DNA of 64,000 nucleotides from Epiperipatus broadwayi (lineage: Eukaryota; Onychophora; Udeonychophora; Euonychophora; Peripatidae). The notes under the pieces are model-generated. The model was given only the letters and a program-made list of their open reading frames with translations, did no database searches and was not told the origin of the DNA. The translations under genes were made by a program, and so were the position numbers. Positions 46,901 through 55,531 of this stretch are shown piece after piece. Positions within the stretch are counted from its first letter, which is position 1. Every line of letters begins with the position of its first letter. The stretch is from assembly GCA_028023455.1 (NCBI GenBank), contig JAQFVV010000056.1:2294001-2358000 (forward strand), given 5' to 3'.

Positions 46901-47924
46901 AATGTTTAACTTGGCTATCAAGATTTCTGGTATGCAATTCATGCTTAGAAATTTGTCTTTATTTAAGGAGAAGCATGGTTTATATATTATACATGTGATG
47001 TGATGTATTGTGGCTTCTCCTTAAACAAAGTCAAGAATATCTCAGCAGTTATGCCCAGATAAACCTGTTAGCCACTTTATTTTCCATCCCCCACTAAATT
47101 TTCCCATATCCTGCTCCATCCCATTTCCACAACATAATCTTTGTCAACTCTATAATCTTTATATCTAAATTCCTCTTATCTTTTCCCAAACCCAGCATAA
47201 AAACCAATAATTCACAAAGGATTAGTTTAAGAAATGTGGAATTACCCTGGCCAACATGCTTGGAGAAAATTCCTAAAAAAAAACTGGTACTCATTACTTA
47301 GCCCGGTTTAGCCACTTGATGGCATTCTGGCTAGCTAAGAATGCCTACAAATGCCATTTAAGTAGCCTACACTTACTGCTAAGAAAACAGTTGTTTATCT
47401 TAGCCATTGCAGGCTGCTTGATGGTGTTGCACAGAAATTTTATGGCCTGTTTTGTACTTTGTGACACTTCATGCAAATTTGCACAATTCAGTTGGCTACC
47501 ATATCATCTGATGGTGTCTGGATTTTAAGTGGCCACAACTTTGGAAATCTCCATAGCAGAGTAGTTTCATTTCTACTTAAATCATGCAGTCTGACTGACT
47601 AAGAATTGTTACACTCTCTGCACTCTTCCCTACATAATCTGGAATGTGCAAAGTATTTTCAAAGGGTAGGGTCTAACACGATTCGACCGATTTCATACGA
47701 AAAGTCATGCTTTCTCGAGAAAATATATGAGACCAATAAACTGGCGCATTGTGGCAAGCAGGTTTTGAAATTATGCCAGTCGCTGATGTCAGTGAGGCTC
47801 CTGCAACTGAAGGTACTTGATTGCACATATTTCCAAAACAAAAGGTTGTGGTTTTATGACATAAATCAGTGCAAAAAAAAAAAGAAAACGAAAGTTTAAA
47901 AAGTGGAATTTTTTTATTGATTTA
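43911..47924. other. AT-rich region without recognisable gene
   Basis: No domain-bearing frame was found. Open frames at 47,316-47,528 and 47,606-47,899 (+) lie in a GC-richer patch (47,050-47,870) and translate to sequences I do not recognise. An inverted repeat (ctttatttaaggagaagc, 46,960-46,977, and gcttctccttaaacaaag, 47,011-47,028) can form a hairpin. Confidence 0.35.
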
Positions 47925-48185
47925 TTTTTATTTTTTAAAAAAAAAGGTAATTGAAATTGTTTTTAAAAATAAAACGGGGAATGTGGAAGGGAATGGGTTG
48001 AAAAATACTTTATTGTCACTGAGACAAAAGTTATTTTTGGTTGGTTTTTATTTTTTAAAAAAAGGTAATGGGAATTGTTTTTTAAAATAATAAAAGTTTT
48101 ATTATATCAGCATGAGGGAGGGTGGAGGGGATGGGTTGAGAAATACTTTGTTGTTACTGAGCCAAAAGTTATTTTTGGTTTTTAT
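47925..48185. repeat. Two-copy tandem repeat of about 130 bp
   Basis: The unit tttttattttttaaaaaaaggtaat-g-aattgttttt...gatgggttgaaaaatactttattgtcactgagacaaaagttatttttggtt occurs twice, the second copy ending directly at the PLE relic at 48,183. Confidence 0.65.
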
Positions 48186-49180
48186 ATTGGACTATTTCTA
48201 TCATCTAATATGTGTGTTGAATATTCTTTAGAAAAGTTTAATTTTATTTAAATATTCCAAATGCATTCAACTTAGTAATATCACAGCAAACAGGTTAGTA
48301 TATGCACCAACTGTTAGTAATATCACAGCAAACAATTTTTAGTAATATCACAGCAAACAGGTTAGTATATGCACTAACTGTTAGTAATATCACCGCAAAC
48401 AGGTTAGTATATGCAGAATGTTTTGAGAGGTATTTTTCTCCCTTTTTCTTCAGGTATTTCTGGCCTGACCAGTGACAGTACTAGCATGGGATTCGAACCT
48501 GTATCCTTAGATTTTTGATTATTGAATTTTAAGGTGATGCTCTAACCAACAGCCATTCTGCCAAAAGCAACAGTATGTAGTAATTTCATATATTTATCTT
48601 TGAGGTTCCTCCTGATTTATCCACTTTTTCCTCAGAGCAAAGTTGATTAGTGGTTTCGATACATTATGTATAGTCACACTAGGTTGATATATGGGATTTT
48701 TTGTCATTGTCATGTGAGCAGCTTCTTTAAATTTTCTTCTTTGTACTTTTTCTTTTTTATCCAATATTTTTGTATTTTCCCAATCGAGATTCATTGGTAC
48801 ATATATGGTCTGCTACCTTAGACACATCTGTTTTCTTCTAATCATCAGTTTATGTTCTTGCAAGCACTTTTGAATGGGATGGCTGGTTTCACCAATATAT
48901 GTTCTTTCACATGGTATTTCATAGATGCAGTTTTTTCTTTTCAGCATTTCAAATTTAGGCTTTGTAGATATTGGAATCCCTCGTAGTGTGGTATGGCTCT
49001 GGAAAGCTGTTATACTGATTGCAGATTTTCCTGATTTTCCTTAATTTGTCTGCTATTTAGGGAATGTATGGGTGCAGTACCAATAATTTTCTTTTCTCTT
49101 GATGGTTCAAGAGTTGTTATTTAATGTTTTCTTAATAACAGCTGATGGATAACCATTTTTTATAAGAGTTTGTTCTATAT
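48183..49180 (-). mobile_element. PLE relic, family B copy 1 (GIY-YIG end and tail)
   Basis: The 3' end of a PLE family different from A. Minus-strand frames encode KKEKVQRRKFKEAAHMTMTK (C-terminal part, 48,794-48,594) and, broken by indels, the GIY-YIG portion seen better in copy 3. Downstream in the element sense come a tRNA-like module (48,562-48,484), a hammerhead-like hairpin (about 48,455-48,418) and 42-bp tandem repeats (48,420-48,271). The copy is co-linear with 49,531-50,549. It is truncated at about 49,180. Confidence 0.8.
48484..48562 (-). promoter_or_regulatory. tRNA-like module in PLE-B copy 1 (degenerate A box, intact B-box core)
   Basis: The minus strand keeps an acaGGTTCGAATCCCATGC-like B region. 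The A box has lost two bases (TGGCT-GTTGGTTAGAGC). It is homologous to the better module at 49,921-49,843. Confidence 0.6.
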
Positions 49181-49517
49181 TATAACAAAACCCCATTTAC
49201 CGCTCACTAGACAAGTATGTACTACCGAATAGGTATATGATGTATCAATATACGTGCCTGTGTATTTTATTTAATTAAGTGATTTGACCGAAAAATATTC
49301 CAACTTATGGGTTATTCTCACAACTGTAATATATCCCCAATGCGTATTTATGGTCATCCAAAGGACACCAAGCACCAATCCTATACGAATATAAGAATTA
49401 TGCGAAGTGGACATATTACCAACAAGAATACTATTTACGTAATGTGAGAGAGGTTTTGACCAACAGCTAGCTCAGTCTCATGGTCAGGTGGTGTCACAGC
49501 CATGAATAGCTACGAAT
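49181..49517. other. Spacer between PLE-B copies
   Basis: About 340 bp of less AT-rich unique sequence (for example gacacca-gcaccaatcc). No coding or repeat is recognised. It ends at the 13-bp direct repeat 49,518-49,530. Confidence 0.4.
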
Positions 49518-49530
49518 GAGGTTAAGAGTT
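49518..49530. repeat. Left target-site-like direct repeat of the PLE-B palindrome
   Basis: gaggttaagagtt is repeated exactly at 51,636-51,648. It abuts the left arm. Confidence 0.6.
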
Positions 49531-49627
49531 GTATTTTTATATTGGACTATTTCCATCATCTAATATGTGTGTTGAATGTCTTTAGAAAAGTTTAATTTTT
49601 AGTTAAATATTCCAAATGCATTCAACT

Positions 49628-49775
49628 GTTAGTAATATCACAGCAAACAGGTTAGTATATGCACCAACTGTTAGTAATATCACAGCAAACAAATGTTAAT
49701 AGTATCACAGCAAACAGGTTAGTATATGCACTAACTTTTAGTAATATCACAGCAAACAGGTTAGTATACGCACAA
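49628..49775. repeat. 42-bp tandem repeats in PLE-B tail, copy 2
   Basis: The unit gttagtaatatcacagcaaa + caggttagtatatgcaccaact (about 42 bp) is repeated three to four times, some units shortened. The same array is in copy 1 (48,271-48,420) and, in inverse orientation and worn, in copy 3 (51,400-51,510). Confidence 0.8.
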
Positions 49776-49782
49776 CATTTCG

Positions 49783-49817
49783 AGAGGTATTTTTCTCCCC
49801 TCTTCTTCAGGTGTTGC
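49783..49817 (-). ncRNA. Hammerhead-like hairpin in PLE-B tail, copy 2
   Basis: The minus strand reads CTGAAGA, then AGAGG, a loop, CCTCT and CGAAATG. CTGAAGA fits CUGANGA, the stem pairs perfectly, and GAAA follows after one extra base. Copy 3 (51,360-51,395) keeps a longer GAGAGG, suggesting an ancestral GAGAGG/CCTCTC stem II abutting GAAA. A convincing stem I and cleavage triplet were not found. Confidence 0.35.
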
Positions 49818-49842
49818 TGGCCTGACCAGTGACAGTACTAGC

Positions 49843-49921
49843 ATGGGATTCGAACCTGGGTCCTTAGATTCTTGATTATTGAAATTTAAAGTACCGCTCT
49901 AACCAACTGAGCCATTCTGCC
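49843..49921 (-). promoter_or_regulatory. tRNA-like module with pol III A and B boxes in PLE-B copy 2
   Basis: The minus strand reads TGGCTCAGTTGG (A box, 49,914-49,903) inside a perfect D arm (GCTC, AGTTGGTTA, GAGC). It is followed 46 bp later by GGTTCGAATCC (B box, 49,856-49,846), exactly the pol III internal-promoter consensus. The acceptor and anticodon arms do not pair, so it is tRNA-derived rather than a working tRNA gene. It lies after the protein stop and before the hammerhead-like hairpin and the 42-bp repeats. Confidence 0.75.
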
Positions 49922-49979
49922 AAAGGCAACAGTATGTAGTAATTTCATATACTTATCTATGAGGTTCCTCCTGATTTCT

Positions 49980-50578
49980 TCACTTTTTCCTCAGAGCAAA
50001 GTTGATTAGTGATTTCCATACATTATGTATAGTCACACTAGGTTGGCTTATGGGATTTTTTGCCATTGTCATGTGAGCAGCTTCTTTAAATTTTCTTCTT
50101 TGTACCTTTTCTTTTTTATCCAATATTTTTGTATTTTCCCAATTGAACGTATGTTCATTGGTCCATACATAATCTGCTACCTTAGACATCTGTTTTCTCT
50201 CTTCTAATCATCAGTTTATGTTCTTGCAAGCGCTTTTGAATGGGACAGCTGGTCTCACCAATATATGTTCTTCCACATTCACATGGTATTTCATAGATGC
50301 AGTTTTTTCTTTGCAGCATTTCAAGTTTAGGCTTTGTAGATGTTAGAATTCCTCGTAGTGTGGTATGGCTCTGAAAAGCTGTTCTGATGTTATACTTGAT
50401 TGCAGATTTTCCTTAATTTGTCTGCTATTTTTGGAATGTATGGATACACTACAGTACCAATAATTGTCTTTTCTCTTGATAGTTCTTTTTGTTGTCTGTT
50501 TAATGTTTTCTTAATAACAGCTGATGGATAACCATTTTTCTTAAGAGTTTGTTCTATATAGATCTTTTCTTTTTCCAA
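49980..50578 (-). pseudogene. PLE-B GIY-YIG region, copy 2
   Basis: Minus-strand frames 50,578-50,390 (YIEQTLKKNGYPSAVIKKTL, then IGTVVYPYIPKIADKLRKIC) and 50,189-49,980 (VADYVWTNEHTFNWENTKIL, then RRKFKEAAHMTMAKNPISQP) frame the GIY-YIG domain, which lies between in broken frames. VYPYIPKIADKLRKI is the conserved linker between RT and GIY-YIG, as in many PLE proteins. The C-terminal H..NW and EA.HI-type segments follow the usual GIY-YIG pattern. Confidence 0.8.
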
Positions 50579-50633
50579 ATCAGTTTCTGAACAAACTTTT
50601 GCTCTGTTCCACAGTGATAGTATAACTCTTAAG

Positions 50634-51200
50634 AAAAATGGTTATCCATCAGCTGTTATTAAGAAAACATTAAACAGACAACAAAAAGAACCATCAAGAG
50701 AAAAGACAATTATTGGTACTGTAGTGTATCCATACATTCCAAAAATAGCAGACAAATTAAGGAAAATCTGCAATCAGTATAACATCAGAACAGCTTTTCA
50801 GAACCATACCACACTACGAGAAATTCTAACATCTACAAAGCCTAAACTTGAAATGCTGCAAAGAAAAAACTGCATCTATGAAATACCATGTGAATGTGGA
50901 AGAACATATATTGGTGAGACCAGCACTCCATTCAAAAAGCTAGCAAGAATATAAACTGATGATTAGAAGAGAGAAAACAGATGTGTCTAAGGTGTAGCAG
51001 ACCATGTATGGACCAATGAACATACGTTCAATTGGGAAAATACAAAATATTGGATAAAGAAGAAAGGTACAAAGAAGAAAATTTAAAGAAGCTGCTCACA
51101 TGACAATGGCAAAATACCCATAAGCCTACTTTTAGTATTTCACTACATATAATGTATGGAACCACTAATCAACATAGCTCTGGAGGAAAAGTGGAGAAAT
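50634..51200 (+). pseudogene. PLE-B GIY-YIG region, copy 3
   Basis: Plus-strand frame 50,724-50,954 reads YPYIPKIADKLRKICNQYNI, then RTAFQNHTTLREILTSTKPK, then CIYEIPCECGRTYIGETSTP. IYEI and TYIGET are the GIY and YIG halves, with the metal-binding-like CXC before them. A frameshift after FKKLARI and later stops end the copy. It is the inverted partner of copy 2, and shows the domain best. Confidence 0.85.
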
Positions 51201-51250
51201 GAGAGTAACTCATAGATAAGTATATGAATTATTACATACTGTTGCCTTTG

Positions 51251-51329
51251 GCAGATGGCTCAGTTGGTCAGAGCGTTACAACTAAATTTCAATAATCAAG
51301 GTTCAGCACCTGGTGTCCTAATCCCATGC
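51251..51329 (+). promoter_or_regulatory. tRNA-like module in PLE-B copy 3 (A box intact, B box broken)
   Basis: TGGCTCAGTTGG is intact at 51,256-51,267. The B-box region (ggttcagcacctggtgtcct) is disrupted by an insertion. Same relative position as in copies 1 and 2. Confidence 0.6.
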
Positions 51330-51635
51330 CTAGTACTGTCACTGATCAGGTCAGAAACACCTGGGGAAGAGAGGGAGAAAATACCTTTCAAAAGCGTTAG
51401 TGCATACATAACCTGTTTGGTCGTGAAATTATTAACATCTGTTAGCTGTGATAGTACTAACAGTTAGTACATATACGAACCTGTTTGCTGTGATTTTACT
51501 AACAGTTGAATGCATTTGAAATATTTAACTAAAAATTAAACTTTTCTAAAGACATTCAACACACATATTAGATGATGGAAATAGTCCAATATAAAAATAC
51601 AGCTAGAACACCATCATCACAAACCTTCAGAAAAA

Positions 51636-51648
51636 GAGGTTAAGAGTT
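51636..51648. repeat. Right target-site-like direct repeat of the PLE-B palindrome
   Basis: Exact copy of gaggttaagagtt at 49,518-49,530. Confidence 0.6.
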
Positions 51649-52400
51649 CTCTTTTATTTTCTCTATTTTTAAACATAAAAACAAATAAAATAATCATAAA
51701 CTAAATAAATGGATTTATAAACAATTAAACTAAGTCAATACTCTACTTTCTTGATATATTTAGTTTAAGATATTATAAAAAAAAAACAATATTTGGTGGC
51801 CTTTTGGTTTATTTCGTCAGCCAAATATGAAGTAATTTAATGGAAAAAAATTTTGGATATAAGAAAGGATTAAAAGAAATTTTTATTTGAGAAGTAACAA
51901 CTATATAACTCAAAAATAACATATATAGAAACGGTTAATGTTGAAATAAAATGTAGTTAGCACATTATTTAATGCGAAGAGGATATTGAGACATTTTATT
52001 TTATAATGAATTTGCAATATAATAATTCAGGAATAAATATTTATATGACAAGATAAAGTCTTGTATTTGATATCTATTACTAAAGTGATAGTGATTAATC
52101 AACTCTTTAATTAACAGTTTCTTTAAGAGAATAAGGATTTGAGATATAGGAGATTATAATGAATATTTATGTTTATGATTATCAAGTATAATTTGATTTT
52201 ATGCTTACTGAATTATAAGAGAGTATGATGAATTATTTTATGTTCATATAATCTGAATAATCAGTTTTTCTGTTTCATATTCTGCACATATATGTGTGTA
52301 TTGCGAATGTAGCAGGTTTGATTTTTTCTTTCCTTTATAGAGAGTGGCATAATTTTCTATATTATTTAAAATGTAAATCCTAAATAGGTATTTAGATCAA
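51649..52400. other. AT-rich region without recognisable gene
   Basis: No frame, RNA or repeat recognised. Confidence 0.4.
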
Positions 52401-52402
52401 AT

Positions 52403-53160
52403 GAATATATTCTTTGTTGACAAGGAGTGTCCGGTAAGCATGAAAACGTTGGATGCTGAACAATTTTCAGCAGATTATTAAACTGTCATGTTGGCTAAAG
52501 ATCTGATTTCAGATAAAACAAATTTATTAAAAAACACTTAAGAAAGAGTCAATTATTCATTCTTAGTGGAATTTTAATTGGGCAGAAGAGCTTTGCCTGT
52601 AAGACATTTTCTTGACTCTATAAAGAAGGCTGAAGAAATAATGAGAGAACTTGCTAATTGAGAATTTTTCTAACTAACTAAAATTCAACTCTCTGAAGGT
52701 TTCTGCAAATTTTAAGAATTTCTTTCTCAGAATTTAATAGTATGTTTAGGATTTTTATAGTATACCAAAATATAGATTTCAATTCATCTATAAGTAATTG
52801 CATATTTCTTTTCCTCTCATCGAATATGAAGAATCAACTTTAATAAGATGTTTTATGCTGTGCTACAACTTATCCATTCTGCTTTATTAAAAATTTATTG
52901 AAGAGAAGAACTATCAAGAACACATATGCAATTAAGACAATTTACATTATAATAATTATTTGAGAACAATTAAAACATTTGAAGAACTGTATAAACTTCT
53001 ATATAATGTTAAAGAAGTAATTCATGTTTATGTCAGAAACTGCTTATTATTATAATTTGAGCCTTTAAATGAAGAGAAAGAGAGAACAGTGAATTCAAAT
53101 CAGGAAGAAGCTCATCCATGCAAGGTAATCAGCAGAACTCCTTTAAAATTTATTAATTAT
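52403..53160 (+). pseudogene. Possible decayed coding region of unknown origin
   Basis: From ATG at 52,403 the plus strand reads MNIFFVDKECPVSMKTLDAE then QFSADY before a stop. It continues in the same style with SIKKAEEIMRELAN near 52,620-52,660. Near 52,980-53,120 another open part reads TIKTFEELYKLLYNVKEVIH and later LNEEKERTVNSNQEEAHPCK. The residue mix is protein-like rather than random AT. No family is recognised; an old retroelement gag or a host pseudogene are both possible. Confidence 0.25.
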
Positions 53161-54630
53161 CCTGTAGCTTCATTTTGATTTAAAGATAACTATCTGCGTT
53201 TTTATCTATCTTATTCAAATTACTGTCTGTGCGATACCTACGCATTTAATTAAATAACTGTCTGATATTATACAATTATATAACTATCTTAAGCCGATGA
53301 ACTAGATACATCAATTGATTGATGGACAGTTGAAAGACATTGAAAGGACTATCATAATATTTGATATTTATTCTTTATTTCTGTTTATATATTATGTCAT
53401 TATTTTAATATTTCATTTGTTTATATAATATGTCGCATCTAATCACTAGATTATCTTAATTTAATATTTCATTTATATTTAAATATTTGAAGAGAAAATG
53501 ATTTTGATACCATTTAAGTATAGATAATAAATGTAAATTTAAATTTAAAGTAAAGGGAGAAAGGTAATATAAATATTTTATATTTTAACAAGGTAATTTG
53601 TGCTAATAATAAATATGAAGCACGTAAGTGAATGATAATCTGAAATTACATTATTATGCTGTAAGTGTTGATCTATTATTAATAAATATTGAATTATATT
53701 GTGAGAGGCTTGACTGTTTAGAAAATTGAAATGAATTCATACTCGGGATCTGGTTAGTCTTTGTCATTTGTCTAGGCTGGAATCAATGTGTGTGTAGGCG
53801 GCTATAGATGCTTGTCATTATGAAATATGAGATTGTCACCACCAATAAATGGAAAGCCTTTGTCTCATGATTTATTTGCATGGCGATAGAATGACTGAGG
53901 TACATTTGCTTGACCAGATAAGGGAATTATTGATAAGTACTGTTTCATTGTAGAAATATTTTGCATCTCCAATTCTCAGTGATATCTAAGCAGATCTTTA
54001 ACTCTAGATCTTAAGGATCTCTTTCACAACTCCAAGCAAACAGTTCAGGGTGAGACTGTCATTGTTTTTATTTCCTTACTGAGCACATATATTACTGCGT
54101 ATAAATACTGCATGTGTATGGGGTCTCGAGAATGTTTTTTATAGATAAGGACAAGTAAATTTATACATGAGATGAAGTCAGATATATATATGATGAGGAA
54201 TGACAAAATTTACAATTAATAAACTAACCAATCTATGTATTTTTAAATTGGCGATGGTAGGTGAGTCATCGGCTGGATTGATATACTAACCTGATAAAGA
54301 TATATACAGTCAAAGCGTAAAGATCTGACAAGCATGGAAAATATAAGAATAATGAATTTGAATTTAAATCCATTTGCAAGACATAGTAAGCGTCTTTTTT
54401 ATGGCTATCATCTTCTTCATTAAATGTAAGTAACCTTGATAAAATGATTTAGAAATTTATGATGACTAGCGTACTGAATTAGAATAATTAAACGAATATA
54501 ATAACTAGGTATCAATGGACAATATTTACAATAAAAGGAAAGTAGAAAATTTATAGGTTTCTCTTTCAAGATATGTTTTTCTCGCAGCTAAAAATACGAA
54601 ATTCTGATTGCGTGTGTGATATTTAATGTT

Positions 54631-54662
<32 letters not shown>

Positions 54663-54671
54663 TATTTGATA
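53161..54671. other. AT-rich region without recognisable gene, ending in an (att)n microsatellite
   Basis: No supported coding. The left edge of the assembly gap is an (att) tandem run at about 54,627-54,655, a plausible cause of the assembly break. Confidence 0.4.
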
Positions 54672-55171
54672 NNNNNNNNNNNNNNNNNNNNNNNNNNNNN
54701 NNNNNNNNNNNNNNNNNNNNNNNNNNNNNNNNNNNNNNNNNNNNNNNNNNNNNNNNNNNNNNNNNNNNNNNNNNNNNNNNNNNNNNNNNNNNNNNNNNNN
54801 NNNNNNNNNNNNNNNNNNNNNNNNNNNNNNNNNNNNNNNNNNNNNNNNNNNNNNNNNNNNNNNNNNNNNNNNNNNNNNNNNNNNNNNNNNNNNNNNNNNN
54901 NNNNNNNNNNNNNNNNNNNNNNNNNNNNNNNNNNNNNNNNNNNNNNNNNNNNNNNNNNNNNNNNNNNNNNNNNNNNNNNNNNNNNNNNNNNNNNNNNNNN
55001 NNNNNNNNNNNNNNNNNNNNNNNNNNNNNNNNNNNNNNNNNNNNNNNNNNNNNNNNNNNNNNNNNNNNNNNNNNNNNNNNNNNNNNNNNNNNNNNNNNNN
55101 NNNNNNNNNNNNNNNNNNNNNNNNNNNNNNNNNNNNNNNNNNNNNNNNNNNNNNNNNNNNNNNNNNNNNNN
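54672..55171. other. Assembly gap of exactly 500 N
   Basis: 500 consecutive N. The round length indicates a placeholder of unknown true size. Open frames spanning it are artefacts. Confidence 0.99.
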
Positions 55172-55190
55172 CCTACACGATCTTCCGACT
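55172..55190 (+). other. Probable sequencing-adapter remnant
   Basis: cctacacgatcttccgact abuts the gap. It matches the 3' part of the standard Illumina P5/TruSeq adapter (CCTACACGA CGC TCTTCCGA T CT), lacking only the CGC and one T. GC-rich sequence of this kind is out of place in this AT-rich locus. Confidence 0.75.
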
Positions 55191-55224
55191 TAATGAAGTA
55201 TATATATATATATTAGAAAAAACT

Positions 55225-55531
55225 ATAAAGAATCAAAAATGAAATACATAGAGAGAAAAACAGGCATTACCAGATCATTAAAAGAATTAAGAGATTGAAG
55301 TGTAGCTGAGTTGGATATACTACTAGAAAAGATGATAATAGATGGATAATTAAAATATTAAACTGAATCTCTAGAGATTGTAAAAGACTTAGGAAAAGAT
55401 CACTTGTGAAATGGATGGATGAAGCTGATGTGATGTAGAGAAGAGAGTCTCAAGATCCAGAAAATTGGATTAAACTTGGAGAGACCCTCATCCTGCAATG
55501 GATCGATAATGTTTAAAAAATGATGATGATA
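55225..55531 (+). pseudogene. RTE-type LINE, 3' end (copy 1)
   Basis: The plus strand near 55,449-55,518 reads QDPENWIKLGETLILQWIDN followed by V and stop. This matches the invariant RTE/BovB C-terminus (QDR..W..LGEAY.QQW). It is followed by a short tgatgatgat tail, as is typical of RTE 3' ends. Upstream frames are broken by stops. The 5' part is lost in or before the gap. Confidence 0.7.

Larger units (their letters stand above)
49531..51635. mobile_element. Palindromic pair of PLE-B 3' ends
   Basis: The left arm 49,531-50,549 (minus-sense copy 2) and right arm 50,634-51,600 (plus-sense copy 3) are inverted copies. The innermost 60 bp (aactcttaagaaaaatggtt onward) are identical. The unpaired centre is 84 bp (50,550-50,633). 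A 35-bp overhang (51,601-51,635) follows on the right, and exact 13-bp direct repeats flank the whole. Both arms are truncated at the same point inside the protein, so the unit looks like one insertion event rather than two independent PLE copies. Confidence 0.8.

Noticed and set aside
47316-47899. Host gene exons
   Set aside because: Two open frames in a GC-richer patch, but no recognised domain, no splice structure and no conserved motif.
48271-48420. CRISPR-like array of 42-bp repeats
   Set aside because: Units are contiguous tandem repeats without variable spacers, inside a eukaryotic retroelement tail.
49843-49921. Functional tRNA gene
   Set aside because: A and B boxes and D arm are good, but the acceptor and anticodon stems do not pair and the module is embedded in a PLE tail in three copies.
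54626-55216. Two long open frames of 175-196 codons
   Set aside because: They consist of the 500-N gap translated as unknown residues; not genes.
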